Shown here: positions 37,351-50,958 of the stretch, piece after piece
How the letters are laid out: every line of letters begins with the position of its first letter
How positions within the stretch are numbered: position 1 is the stretch's first letter
Origin: Alisma plantago-aquatica
Taxonomy: Eukaryota > Streptophyta > Magnoliopsida > Alismatales > Alismataceae
Direction of reading: 5' to 3'
Length of the DNA: 64,000 nucleotides
Assembly: GCA_963693085.1 (NCBI GenBank)
Contig: OY856410.1
Location: forward strand, 1,332,028,304-1,332,092,303
Notes under the pieces: model-generated
Database searches by the model: none
The model's input: only the letters and a program-made list of their open reading frames with translations
What the model was told of the DNA's origin: nothing
Translations under genes and position numbers: made by a program

Positions 37351-40172
37351 GAAGATTTAAATTACTTGTTGGAATTTTAGAGGCCTAAATAGAGGCTCTC
37401 ACCAAAGTAGAGTAAGAGAGGAACTTTTTAGAGTTAATTATCATGTTCTCATTCTTTCTGAAACTAAAATAAGGAGGAAGAATGTTACAACTTGGTTTTC
37501 TCACTCACATATTATACTGATTTTCTATTTGTAATTGACTCATCTCACTCAATTTAATTTCAATCATATTACTTGACTATGCTGATGACCCATTTTGATC
37601 ACCTTGATGACTAATTTATTGATATGTGGCTCTAATTTGAGAAATTAAAATGTGTACCATTCCTTGATATATATCCAGATTTCTAGTTAAAAAAAAATAA
37701 CCTCATTGACATACTCTTTTAGGTCTCTAATGTGTATCATGTAGTATGTCTCTCAATTATCTTTCGAACGCCACAAAAATCGACCCAATCGAACCTTTGT
37801 AGCTTAAGTTATGAAAGTTTGAAGATGATTTGATTTACTATGATTAGAATGCTTTTTACAACCTTCTTGGGCCCGACTTGGGATGGCCCAGCCACCTCCC
37901 TCACTTTATTAAACCCTAGGCATGCCCATCCTAAGCTGTTGCATTAAGGATCTAACATCTAATGACCCTGGACCCATCATCCTCCATAGTCGTACTGTAG
38001 AATGTACTACAATAGGGTTCCTTTACCTCCACCAATAGGCTTCTACCCTTAATCTTTGTGAGAAATTAGAAACTCCAAAATCTTCATCTTGTGCTCCTCT
38101 CTCATTTTCCTATCTCATTTTTCTTATCCATGCACCTGAACACATTCCTCCTCTTCCCTTTGAGTTCATGGCTCCGACAAGGAACCCCATTTTGGGCTTG
38201 TCTTCTCCTTTCTTCTTTGGGGAGAGATAACCACAAAAATGAGTCCACATGCCCTCCCTCAACACGGGCGGAAAGTTTTGGGAGTCCTTTACCTTCTTCT
38301 CTTTCCCCTTCTCCATCTCTGGCGAGCTCCACTGGGCATAGTTGTCGGGGCCTGATCACACTACGCTCGGGCTGCTCCCCAAGGGGAAGACAGACTTGAG
38401 TTTGTTCAATCATATAGTATTGGTTGGATGTAGTTAGTCACCTCCTCCCAGCAGGCGGTGTGGTATGGTGATCCACGGTCTAGAGCCACATGGTGGTGTT
38501 CAGACCAGAGCTCGTGCGGTTGGGCACCGCTAGGAGTCAAGGTGGTGGAAGAATCCCCAAGCATCACAAGCCAAGGAAAGCCCCACGCGTGAGTGCCCAG
38601 GTAGCTGGCGGCGTGAACCGTGAGATCCACATCTAGAGGTTGTGATCGTTGTATAAATCAGATGTAACATCCCTTCCACTTTTCCTTAAATTTCTAATGT
38701 AAGGTTTTGTGAAAATCATATCTCTTAAAGGGTCAAATATAACAAAATTATATATCAAATTGATCCACTTGACGAGACCTACAACATGGACTAACTTGCA
38801 AACCCTGATTCTACTCCTTGGTCTTATTTTTTTTTGAAATATGAATTTTGGCCTTGTTTGACCATGATAAATGTTTGACTATGCTAAATATTAAAACTTT
38901 GATGTACTTCAACCGTCATAAGTATAGCATCAATATCTTAGAAGTTCCTTGAATATATTTAACTTATTTTCATCCCTATTTCTCATGAATGTCCCTTATT
39001 GCACATTGTTATATATTTGGACCTAAATGATGTATCTTTCCATCTTAATGACTAATATTTCTTCCCTATAACTTTTAAATATTTATATGTCCTGGAAATC
39101 ATTAGTTCATACCATCCTTTTCCCCAATAACATGTCCCCAGTCCCCTTTTTTAAAGTTTTTCTATATGGACCTTATGCATGAATGTGACCCTAATAGGCT
39201 ATGCATGTTTTACCCTAATAAAATGATGTGTTTGACCTATGTTTTACATCAATGCCTTTCCATTCTATAAATTAGTAATTGCATAATGTGTACATGCCCT
39301 AATGCCCAAGCTCCACACTATATCTTGATATGATGATGTATGTGATCCTAAGTCCACTAGTAATGACCTAATGTGACACCATTGACATGTTTGTCTATCT
39401 TTGTGCCCCTAATGTGATATTTCTATTGATCTCATGTCTTCCCATCCCAAATTAGTAAGTATCCTCTCTTATGATTTTGATAATGTGGATGTCCCATATA
39501 ATATATATGTTGGACCATAATGATACATGTCTTATTTGTTGGATCTTGCATGTATGTTGATGTGTTGATACCGAGTTATATCTTGATGCCTTAACCGTAG
39601 GGGGATATCCACTTATCTTGGAATGTGTTTCTTATGACCTTATGTTTTGATCTAAACCATCTGTGGTGCTTGGTTATCTTGTCTTTATGATCATGACCTT
39701 GTTTTCCCTATTATAAGTCTTTGAACCTTATGATGTACATAAGTGACATGAATCTTGCATGTCCATATGAAACCTCAAGATAATATGAAACTTGAACCAT
39801 ACCTTGAAAGTGGACCCTAAAATAGTAAAAGGTCATCAAATATGTAATTAACCAACTATGAATCTAACTTGGCCAAAACCCTAAAATGCATCTAGTTAGG
39901 GTTAATGTTGAGAATCTAATACATGTATGCAATCTTGTGCTTAACCAAGTGTTTCTTGAGATATAGATGGTCAAGGATAACTAAGTTATGAAATATCTAA
40001 ATTAGGTACGAGCTTTAATAATTAATAATTTTATGACCATGGCTTTCTTGATTGAAATGTGATACATATGTATGCTTGTTTACTTGCTCAAACATTTCCA
40101 TGTAGTATTATGGTATAGTACTTGATGTTTGTTTCATCGATGTTTTATAACTTTCAAACTTAATATAGAGGT

Positions 40173-41005
40173 TGTAACACCTGGGCCCACTGCCCAAGGC
40201 TCTAGAAGAGTTTCAGGAATGACAAATGACCCCACAAACCACTACTAGCCTCAACAAGGTGCTTTATCCTCACTCACATGCAACCCAGGATAAACTTCCC
40301 GACTGGTCACCCATCCTAGTACTATTCTGGGTTGAGCATGCTTAACCGCAGAGTTCTTTAGAAATGGGCTCCCTGAAAAGGAGGAGCACCTTGGTGATAT
40401 GGGTAGTCCAATCATTCCTTTTAGATCATGATATCTGAGGCATCAAATCATGGGATGTTACAATCTCCCCCACATAGGCTCTTGACGTCCTCGTCAAGGC
40501 TCAACTATAAGGCCTCATAATCTCTTCCCCATTTCAGTATAGACCCACAATGGTTCATGGACACCTAGCTCCCGATCACGGAATACCAGTGCAAGGGTGG
40601 CTACGTCAACCATGGACAACCTTTTCCTACATGCCTGGACCGCACGACTCAAGACTGAAATGCCATGCCCATGTGGGCCCCACCTACTGGAGGGGAATTG
40701 GCTCTGATACCATTTGTAATGTCTGGGCCCACTGCCCAAGGCTCTAGAAGAGTTTCAGGAATGACGACTTACCCCAAAAACCACCACTAGACTCAACAAG
40801 GCGCTTTGTCCTCACTCACGCGCAAGCCAGGATAAACTTCCCGACTGGTCACCCATCCTAGTACTACTCTGGGATGAGCATGCTTAACCGTAGAGTTATT
40901 TAGAAATGGGCTCCCTGAAAAGGAGGTGCACCTTGGTGATATGGGTAGTCCAATCATTCCTTTTAAGATCATGTTATCTGAGGCCTCAAATCCTGGGATG
41001 TTGTA
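40173..41005 (-). mobile_element. TRIM (terminal-repeat retrotransposon in miniature), 833 bp, complete
   Basis: Two LTRs (40,173-40,462, 290 bp; 40,715-41,005, 291 bp) are clearly alike and flank a 252-bp interior. On the minus strand the 5' LTR is followed after two bases by TGGTATCAGAGCC (40,700-40,712), an exact initiator-Met tRNA primer site. The 3' LTR is preceded by a purine tract GTGGGGGAGAT. The target duplication is GAGGT (40,168-40,172) and GAGGC (41,006-41,010). There is no coding capacity; such elements move with enzymes of other retroelements. It sits within the solo LTR 37,483-41,708. Confidence 0.9.
40700..40712 (-). promoter_or_regulatory. tRNA-iMet primer binding site of the TRIM
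   Basis: Minus-strand TGGTATCAGAGCC, two bases from the LTR edge, is the canonical complement to the 3' end of plant initiator methionine tRNA. It is unmutated, unlike the primer sites of the larger elements here. Confidence 0.9.
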
Positions 41006-44000
41006 GAGGCTCCATTATACAACCCTTGTGCACCTACCTATATTCTTGGGGTAAGGACACAAGACTAGGCATCCTACTTAAATTTTCAAGATAGAGCAGA
41101 CCATGTCGATAAAAGGGTTAGCTAATCTTGAGCACCCTTACAGACTCTTCTTATGGGAAGTAGTCGAAGGCCTTATGATATATGATGTGGTTGGTATAAT
41201 TGGAGTGAAATGATATAAAACACTAGCTCTCATTTTGCTAAATACATAACTTGTTTATTTCTTGTTCGATACTTCTGAAAATCTTTTCAAATTATGCAAA
41301 GCTTATGTATATGTATCTTTTAGCCTTGTACTCGGCACCTTGTGTGCTTTACCTGCCTTGTTTCACATATTTTATAGGTTCAGAGATGATTAGAAATTGA
41401 TGGGCTTGGTGATCTATGTCATGTGTACTTGTTGTAGATCCCTAGTATCCATGAGCAGACTGGTAAAAATTGTACTCTAGCACATGTAATTGAAAGCTTA
41501 TAATAAACAATGTTGCTTAATAATACTTGTTGAATGTTGACATTATGATTGGTGCTTTTATCTTGTTATCTATTCATGTATTCTACGATTTATGCTTTGG
41601 CATTCACACTTTGATAGTACCATGCTAGGGATGGATGCCTAGGTCCTATCACCATTGACTTTATAGTCATTTGGAGTTAGGATTCAAGTAACAAATAGTT
41701 CCATGACAAAGAAATAGATAAAACTATGAAGAGAATGTGGCCAAACTATCATTGTCTTGCTAATCATAAATCTCATCCTCTAAAAAATTGTAGTTATTTA
41801 GGACCCGAATAAGGTAAATATATCCTACATCGAAGAGTCTGATCAATTTCTTCATATGAGCATTTACAATGAAGATAATTATTTTTTCCTATAGCTATCT
41901 ATGGATCTAATGAGGATAAGAGATGGAGTTTGCTTTGGCAAGATCTAAGAAGATTTTCTAGTAACATTAGTGATGCTTGGTAGTTAGCAGGTGATTTTAA
42001 CACTATTAGAATGGTGTCTGAAAGAGTTGGAAGATCTAATCCTTCTTATCTGTTGATGATGGAATTTAATCATTTTTTGAATAAGGAGTCCAAGTTTGAA
42101 ACTGATCTCAAAGTCCACTTATTTATAAGGGATAACAAGAAAGAGGATATTAATTTTACCTCTTCTAAGATAGATAGAATTATATTCAATAACAAATTCT
42201 TGGATTCATGGTCAAACTATATTGGACAAGTGTATACTTCTTTATATAACAATCATAAAATTATTAGAATCAACCTGGAGCCAGAGGGGAGGAAAAAAAA
42301 TTCATTTTAGGTTTATTAACTCACGGGTTAATAAAGCCAATTATTCTCATAGTATAGAGAAAGCTTGGGTGATTTACATTAACGGTTTCCCGATGTACAA
42401 AGTTGTTGAAAAAATAAAAGAAGTCAAGCAATATCTAGTTTCCTAGAATAAAGACAAAGTGGGACACATTGTTGATAAAGCTAGAATCATGGAAGTTGAA
42501 GCTTTTCAAGCTTAGGTTGATTCTAATAATAACTTGGAAGATCCCAATCTCACATATGTTGCTAAAGAAAAAAGAATTAAAGCCATCAAATCTCTAGAGG
42601 AAGAAGAAGTTTTTATTAGACAAAAATCAATAGTACAATGGTTGAAAATGGTGATAGGAATACTAAATTTTCTTTCAACTCCCTAAAAATCATATACAAA
42701 GTAATTCTATTAATGTTATAAACATTGATGGTGCCCAAGTTACAGATACTTTTGTTATTAACAGTCATATTCTCAACTTTTGTTCTGAGTTATTCACCTA
42801 AAATGAGTCCAGTCTGACAAAGTGGAAGGAATATTGGGTTCTTCGTACTTTGAGTAAAACTCATATTAATATTCTAGCTACTAGAGTAAAAAGGCAGAAA
42901 TTTGACAAAGTTATTCAAGAAGCTAATGTTGACAAAGATCCAAGCCCTGATGGGTTTAATGCATGCTCCTTTAAATAATCCTGCCATATTGTTGGTGATG
43001 TTATTCCCAAAGTTGTCCTTGATTTCTTTGATAAAGTTAAAATTCTGAATGAAGTGAACTGAACATTGATTACTATAATCCCTAAATGTAAAGTTGCTAA
43101 CAATTTGAAGGACTGGAGATTGATCCCTCTTTGTAACTTTTTTCAAAAAATGATATCTAAAATTTTGGCTAATAGACTTAGTTGTATCTTGCCTAATATT
43201 ATTGATCTGAGCCAATGTTCCTTCAATAAAGGAAGGAATATCAAATATACTATTATCTTGACAAATGAACTTCCTATCAAATCCAATAAGAGCTCTAGTG
43301 GGAAGAAGATGTGTATAAATGTTGACATTACTAAGGCCTATGATTTAGAGAGATGGAGATACCTTTTTTTATTATGGATAAAATGGGATTCCCTAGATTT
43401 TAGTGTGAGTGGGTATATTGTATTATGCATTCTGTCAGTTACCAAATTATCATCAATGGGGAACCTTCAGATTCGTTCAAGCCCTCCAAGAGTCTTAGGC
43501 AAGGTCACCCCCCAAGATCCCATGTTGTTTATTATGTGTATGCATGGTTTCTCAAGTATGCTGAATAGCTATGTGGAGAGAAAAGATTTTAAACCTTTGG
43601 GTGCTTCAACCAATAGACAAGTTTCACATATTATATTTTGTGGATTATCTTATGATTTTTTGGAAAGAAGATAAAAAAAAGTGCTATTAGTCTTAATGAC
43701 GTCCTTACTACTTTTGGCATGATGTCAAGGCTCAAATTAAACAAGGGGAAGAGTATATTTTTTACCAGTAAACAAGATGAATCTTTCGATACTTTAAAGT
43801 TCCTTGGTATAGATATATGTCTTCTACCTACTACATATATAGGTGTTCCCCTTTTATCGGGTTGGTTAACTAAGAAGTAATGCATCCTTTGATTAATAAG
43901 TTGAAGGTCAAACTAGAATCTTGGAAATAAAAAACTTTCTCTTTCTAGAAGAGTGGAGTTTGTTAAGTCGACTCTTTCTGTGATGGTTCAATTTTGGGCT

Positions 44001-45782
44001 AGTGTTTTTCCTCTACCTAGTAGTATTTGCAATGAAGTATACTTGATACTAGAAGGCTACTAAATTTAAAAAAAAAATAGAGAGTAATTACATCCCAAGT
44101 TTTGGTTATGATCGCATTTTTCTAAATTGTGAAGGTAATATCAATTTCACAATAGCATCCCATAGTAGTAGATTGAAATCTGACGAAATCATCTGGTTTG
44201 ATTGGGTTTGGAAAGATGACCATACATGAGATTTAAATTTCTTGACTAGAATATTGTTTCAAATTTTCTTCCTACAATGGAGCTTTAGAGAAATATAGGA
44301 GTGTGCATTACATCATATTGTTATCTCTATAGATGTAATGAGAAAGACGGAAGCCACATGTTCTTTAATTGTAGTTTTGTTAAGGAGATATGGAGTTGAG
44401 CCTTCTCTAAAAATCTTTATCCCTATATACATTCTAATCTGGATGATATTCTATGTTGGAGAAGTATAAAGGCTATAAGAGCAAGTCAAACCATTGTATA
44501 TCACATTTAGAAGTACAAGAATTTAGTGGTGTTCAAAGATTAGAGCCCCACTGTTGATTGTTGTTGGGAATTCATTCTTGTAGATTATACTTCATTATAT
44601 AGTCCTATGTAGATAATTCTCAATTTTTTTATTAATTCTTTGGTTTTGTATATGAACTGTGATAGACTATAGGATGTGATGTTGTCCCATCCAGTAGACT
44701 TTTCTGATTCATAAGTAAAATAGGTAACACACTTGGGTGAGCAAGAAACATTATTCATGATTAAACTCTTTTTCTAATTGCATCCTATGTGTGTGACCCT
44801 ATAGGTCCCAAATGAAGTTGGCACTGAATGTACATAACCAATTTATAACATCACAAGAAATGAGTGGTATCTAGAAACACATCATCAATATCAAAGTAAT
44901 TGGAAAGTTACAGAACAACTTCAACCTACAATCAATGAGTAGTGTTACTGTGATCATATAGTTCCTTTGTCTCTGATATCCAGATTGAATGTGAGGCATG
45001 GAATCGTCATTGTCTTAATACTCAATCCATGTTTCTTGAACTAGAGAAGACTGTTGAGATAGATGTGATCTCAATATCACACATTGACTCACATGAGCAT
45101 GGCCATGCATTTTTCAATTTCTCTTATCATGTGGTCATGATTTCATATCCATTAAGAGGGAAAAATTCCATCTACATCACTCATAGTCAATCTCCATGTG
45201 TTACAATGTACCTGAGCATTACCTTTATTGCAATCATTATTCAAAGTCACATTGGATGGTGTCAAAATACATTGAACGACATGTGATGAGTGCAGTGACT
45301 GCAAGTCTAAGAACCACAATCACTATTATTACTATAAGAGTTGATTCTAACTATCATTCCATGTTCTCCATGTATCACTTTAAAGGTGATTATGTTCAAT
45401 ACACTATTCTCTTATAAGTACCAATGTTCTTAGTTTGATATCATATATCATGACTGATGAGATTCTATCATCAACCAATAGGTATTCTAGTCTTATGTAT
45501 TACCGTTGCCTATTTTGCTTCCACAGTAATATCTAAATAGGGGCATAACAAGAATATATGTGCTCTTATCATACATATGATCTCATTGTTTAGGTATTTG
45601 ACCTAAAGCCATATGTCATTGAGTATCATCATTCTTTAGAAATCTATTATGTTACATATTTATCTCATTACTAAATCAAAATAGAACAAATGGAATTGCA
45701 TTTTACTATTATTATCAAATTGATTACATCATGCCTCATTAAAATTATTACATGATTGGTTCTATAGACATACATACCAACA

Positions 45783-48700
45783 AAATTTCACTTGCAGTTA
45801 GAGACAATCACTCATGAATCTTATTCCAAGTGATCCAACATTCCCATCATGCTTCTACTGTTAAAGTGCTTTTTTCAGTGGGTCAGCAACATTGCCTTTA
45901 GTCAATATTCTATAAATCTTCACATCTCCTCATTGTACAATCTCTCATATGAGATGGAACCACCATATTATGTTCTTAGAATGTAGATTCCATTTGGGTT
46001 CCTTATCTAGTGCAATAGCTCTATTCTTGTCACAATACAACTCTATTGTGTCGCTAATGCTTGGAACCACCCCAAGTTCATTGATGAACTTCTTGATCCA
46101 GACAGCTTCCTTTGTTGCATTGGATGCAGTAGTATACTCGACCTATGTTGTAGAATCAACAACTATCTCTTGCTTGAAACTCTTCCAGCTAACAATTCCA
46201 TTGTTGAGGCAAAACGTTAATCCTAATTGTGATCGATAATAATCTTTGTTAGTTTGGAAGCCTTCACCAGTGTAACCCCTTCTATTCAACTCTTCCTCAC
46301 CACCATAAATAAGAAACTAATCCTTAGTCCTTCTAAACTATGTAAGGATGTAACTTATGTATATCCAATGACACTCTCTCAGATTTGACTGATATCTACT
46401 CATCATGCTCAAGGCATTCAAGATGTCGGGATGAGTGCATAACATTGCATACATAATAGATCCAAGTGAAGATGCAAATATAATCTTACTCATGTATTAT
46501 CATTATTTAGAAGAAATGGGAAATTCAATTTAGAGAGGCTAATTCCACATGAAATGGGTAAATTCCTTCTCTTTGAGTCATGCATGTTGCACCTCTTCAA
46601 CACTTCGTCAATGTATGTACTCCGGCTTCGGCCAAGGAGCCTTCTAGATCTATCTCTATAGATCTTGATTCCTAAGATATAGGAATCATCACCTAATCCT
46701 TCATTGAGTAGGTACTTCCCAGCTAGTTCTTTACCATCTATGAAGTAGGAATTTCATTCCCCATCAATAGTATGTCATATACATACAATATGAGGAATAA
46801 AATTATCCTCAAACCTTCTTGTATACACAAGGTTCATCTTAATTTTGGGTAAAGCCAAACTCTTTGAATGTCTCTCAAAATGAAGATTACAGTATATTGG
46901 CCTTTATAGCTTTAGACTTTATTAGCATCCATTGGATTTATCAAACCTTTAGGTTGTGTCATGTATACATTCTCAAGAAGATTCTTGTCAAGGAAAGGGG
47001 TTTTAACATCTATGCCAAATATCATAGTCATAATAAGCTACAATTGCAAACATGATCCTAATGAACTTAACCATGACAATTGGTGAAAAAATTTCATCAT
47101 AGTCAACACCTTGAACTTGTTTGAAGCAGTTTACAACCAATATGTCCTTATAGGTTTCTCCATTACCGTCCATTTTGGTCTTCTTCTTGAAAACGCACTT
47201 GGACCCAATGGGTTTTACCCCTTCAGGTGGATCCACCAAGGTCCATACCTTATTGGTGTACATGGATTCCATCTCAGATCTTATGGACTCAAGCTATTTC
47301 TCAAACTTTAGTCCCTTAGTAGCCTCTAGGTAGGTTGTTGGCTCATCATCTAAGACCAACTCACTACCTTCTTGAGTTACAAGATAACCAAATCTTTCAT
47401 GATCAAGGTGTGTCCTACTAGATCTACATGGTCCTTGTATTACATGTGGAACTCAAGATTCCATAATAGTTTGTTAGTCTTATTGTTCCTTTTATGCCTC
47501 TACAAGATCAATGTTTTATTGTAGGTCTTGAACCTCTTCATGTTCTACTTTCCTACCACTGATTTATTTGGAAATAGACTCCTTTTCTAGGAATGCAACA
47601 TCCCTTGCAACAAGAACTTTTTTGTCATATGGGTTATACAAGTAGTATCCATTCATTTCTTTGGGATATCCAACAAAATAACATTTATATGATCTAGGGC
47701 CAATATTTTCAGGAAATAATTTCCTCACATATGCTTCACACCCTCAAATCCTCGTAAAAGACATTTTGGGACGCTTTCTAGTCCATATCTCAGTTTTTTG
47801 AACCAATTTAGTTGGTATGCAGTTAAGTGTAAATGTTGTAGTTTATAGAACATATCCCCAGAAGGAAGTTGGATGATCTACAAAACTCATCATTGATAGC
47901 ACCATATCTAGTAATGTGTCATTCCTTCTTCGGATACACCATTATGATGTGGTGTTCCAGATAGAGTCCATTGTGATATGATGTGATAGTCTCTCAGAAG
48001 GTCCTAAAACTCATTATTTAATTATTCTCTACCTTAATCAGAATGAAGTTCCTTAATACTTTTACCAAGTTGGTTTTGTACTTCATTCATGAAATCCTTG
48101 AACTTTTCAAGGATTTCTGATTTATTTTTCATACAATTAAATATAACCATACCCATTTCAGTCTTTAATAAAGGTAATGAAGTATTGATAACACCTCTAG
48201 CATTTGTTCTAAAAGGGTCACACACATCAGTATGTATGAGTGCTAATAGATCACTTTCCCTCTCACTACTACTATTGAAAGGGATTCTTTGTCATCTTAC
48301 CGAATAAATAAGACTCACATGTCTCTTTTGATTTGAAAGCAAAAGAGTATAAGTAACCATCTTTATGAATATTGGAGATGTGTTTCTCATTTGTGTTCCC
48401 ATGATCACAATGTCAAAGTTATGTTTAGTTTGAGTTATTGAGTTTTATCCTTTTGATATTTATGTTATATATGCTTGTAACTAGATCTATCAAGTATAGA
48501 CCATAGGACATTGTTGCACTACCATAAAGGGTCCCATCTTTACTAATAGAACATCGACCATACTTTATAAGAAATTCAAATCCATTCTTGTCCAAACAAG
48601 ATACAAATATGATGCCCTTTTAATTCTAGGTACACAATAGTAGTTCTCCAACTTTATTATAAGCCCATTCGGTAGAGATAACTCATAGGTTGCAAGCGCA

Positions 48701-49495
48701 CTAGTAGTAACTCTTCCTCCATTAGCAATATACATTTTAACCTGACCTTTCGTCAAAGGTCTACTTCTTTTCAAATCCTTCACATTTGAGCAAATATGAT
48801 ATCAACATCTAGTATCTAGTACCCAAGATGAAGAAGTGGCAAAGTTAATCTCAATTACATATAGACCAGAAGTAGAGATCTATTCCTTTCCTCATCTTCC
48901 TTAGTCCTTTTGAGTGAAAAGGACATATTCCTTTTGCTCCTACCCTTGTCATTATCTTGAGTGCACAAGACTTGGACTTCATCTTAGCCTCAAAACTATT
49001 CTTGGCCTTGCCTTTGTTCTTGGACTCTGTTTTGCTAGTCACCATCACGGGTTTGTCCAGCTTCATTTGTGCTTCAAGATTTGTCAACATGCCAAGAAAA
49101 TTAGACAATGGTTTATCCAACTTACTCAAGTCATAGCATTTGATAAACACCTTGTATAACTCTAGCTTTAATTATAGAATCATATTCATAGCCAACTCTT
49201 GACCTAAAATTCCTAGTTTATCTATATGTTCCACAAGCCGAATCATATTGAGAACATGTGTCTCTACTAGATCTCCCTCTTTCAATTTGTACTCAAACAA
49301 TGCCTTGGAGACATTATATCTTTCTTCCTTTTCATGATGTTTATGCAACTCATAGTTCATACAACCCATCCTAAGATTTTTAATGTCTACAAAATCATTG
49401 ACATGCTTCAAGTAAGTATCCATTTCAGCCTTAGGCACATAAGGAGCAGGTTCCATTAGCACTGGTGTTATAGGGATATAGAGAACGTTTCTCAA
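45783..49495 (-). pseudogene. Angela-type copia gag-pol, broken
   Basis: From right to left on the minus strand: gag (49,495-48,851; EMDTYLKHVND, LFEYKLKEGD, HVLNMIR, KPLSNFLGML); a protease/pre-integrase zone (about 48,800-48,500; TYELSLPNG); integrase remains (about 48,225-47,600); a reverse transcriptase (about 47,270-46,500; TNKVWTLVDPP, KPIGSKCVFKKK, QGVDYDEIFSP) with its catalytic box read YVYD (46,774-46,785) instead of YVDD; and RNase H (about 46,240-45,850; KEAVWIKKFI, LYCDKNRAIA, GNVADPLKKA). Stops and frameshifts are frequent. The gag composition and the RNase H end resemble the Angela lineage. The intact protein would package and copy the element's RNA in the cytoplasm and integrate its cDNA. 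Confidence 0.88.
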
Positions 49496-50958
49496 ATTCC
49501 TAAACTAGTTATGAAGTTTATCGCATTTAGATTCTCCTTCTCAAGGACCATCGCAATGATAGTGTGTTTTCCATTTATTTCTATAAGGGTAAAATTTGCA
49601 CTTTGTCAAAAACACTTTTGATTTGATTTGATAATATTGATGATATTAATTCAACTATTTCTCCCACTATTTTGTTAAAATTGATAGCTTTCAATACCAA
49701 TTCAGAACAATGTAGCGTACAATCTTCTAATAAGACAAGATCCATATTTCATCAAATCATGAGTCAACTTTGTCTAATCACCCACAACTTGACTATTTAG
49801 GTAGGTAACTTTTGCCAATTTCATCTGAATGCAACTCTTGATAGATGTTGTGCAACTCCTTGTCACTAACCATATTTATGCTTCTAGGCACTTAATCTCA
49901 TTAAGGTCACCTATTTAAGCTTGACCCAAAAGCAAACACGATAGAATATGCACTCTACTTTGACATATTTACATATCTATCATCACACTTCTATGAGATA
50001 GATAGTGCACCACACTTTGGTGTAACCTACTCTTAGTTGATCAAGCTCTTCATGTTTGCTGCATATGAAAAGACTCTAAGGTTTAATATATATTGAGGGA
50101 TTTCATATAAATACATGAACATATCCAATCACCACATACTTATAGTACATATCATACACATGCTAAATACACAAATGAATAAAATGGAATAAAAAATATA
50201 TGAGTTATGGTTACAGCCATACTGATGCAATTCTTTAGAGCCACAAAGAATTGCAACTCCTAAGGTCATACATCTCATGTAGCAACCTTTACTGTGTAGT
50301 TGGGACATGTCGTCGATCGGCTGAACCCTTCAGTAGGTCAATTAGACTCCTATTAGGTTAGATTGGCTTCCTTTAGTCGATCGACTAGATCCAACTCATG
50401 TAGTTCACTGGACTCCTCCAATCAATTGGTTGGGCCTCCAGTCAATCGGTTGGCTCCTCCAATCGACTAGCTTCCTTGGTCCTCTGGTCGATCGACTCAA
50501 CTCCTCTGTCGGTCGACTCACTTGGTGTAGAACATATTCTCTTTCAAAAAATAGAAAGTAAAACTATCATATTCCATATTACAATATAAAAGGGAAAATC
50601 TTGAGTTATATTTGAGGGGAGTATAAGAAAAAGAGCATTAATGTACATTTGGAAAAGAAGAGAGAGGACCGGGATGCAAACTAGGTAACAATAGGTAAAA
50701 GTAACCAAACAACGATGCATGCACATCCATAGGGGTTTTACCATAACCACATATACATCTACCATCATTATGATTTTTGTGTGATGCGTATTGATTGCAT
50801 ATATATACCATCATATAAATATATTTGGATGATATGTGGTATTTAGTTGGATATGCACATTAACCATTTTAGTATACGCATCGTATGTAATAAAATAAAT
50901 CCAATCACATCGATTTAGATCTCTGATACAACATAAATTGATGTGGACTTAATACCAT
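49496..50958 (-). other. 5' leader of the Angela-type element
   Basis: This lies between the 5' LTR and gag on the minus strand and has no recognisable protein. Next to the LTR is the degenerate primer site. At 50,310-50,520 there is a cluster of short motifs around TCGATCG(A/G)CT and CAATCGGTTGG, spaced about 20-30 bases apart. Confidence 0.6.

Larger units (their letters stand above)
37483..41708 (+). mobile_element. Solo LTR inside the LINE, 3.4 kb plus a TRIM
   Basis: It begins TGTTACAACTTGG and ends ATGACA, flanked by AAGAA (37,478-37,482 and 41,709-41,713). The LINE endonuclease is readable on both sides, which fixes the boundaries. Its first 180 bases match the LTR start at 2,588. Without the TRIM it is 3,388 bp. 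A GC-richer section (38,040-38,640) has overlapping open frames on both strands without domains, probably the transcribed leader. A TGTAACATCCC at 38,663 looks like another LTR start and could mark a further nested piece, but no end was found. Confidence 0.82.
37351..44570 (+). pseudogene. LINE ORF2 (endonuclease, reverse transcriptase, zf-RVT), broken
   Basis: The endonuclease start (WNFRGLNRGSHQSRVREE, LILSETKIRRK) occupies about 37,360-37,482, then a solo LTR intervenes until 41,708. The endonuclease resumes with GDFNTIR (about 41,989-42,009) and SKIDRIIF (about 42,166-42,189). The reverse transcriptase runs about 42,640-43,880 with SPDGFNA, TIIPKCK, DWRLIPLCN, VDITKAYD and LFIMCMH. Its catalytic box is read FVDY (43,637-43,648) where L1-type enzymes have FADD, so the second Asp is gone. 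A C-terminal zf-RVT-like region (about 44,190-44,460, VWKDD, CYLCR, HMFFNCSFVKEIW) follows. Frameshifts and stops are frequent. The intact enzyme would nick target DNA and copy the LINE RNA. Confidence 0.85.
35763..44752 (+). mobile_element. L1-type LINE retrotransposon, interrupted and decayed
   Basis: It is inserted in the copia LTR. Imperfect copies of the target (ATTCATG(T/A)(G/T)TAAAC then a T-run) lie at 35,741-35,762 and 44,753-44,774, as expected for an old L1-type target duplication of about 20 bases. ORF1-like sequence comes first, then an endonuclease and reverse transcriptase ORF. No poly-A tail is left at the 3' end. A 4.2-kb solo LTR interrupts the endonuclease. Without it the LINE is about 4.8 kb, short of a full L1-type element. 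Confidence 0.82.
34741..45782 (-). repeat. 3' LTR of the Angela-type element, split by a LINE
   Basis: LTR sequence runs 34,741-35,762 and 44,753-45,782 and matches the other LTR throughout. It contains an array of roughly 20-base units around GAAC(C/T)GGTCGATTCAC (about 35,340-35,660), also present in the other LTR (53,590-53,900). Confidence 0.85.
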
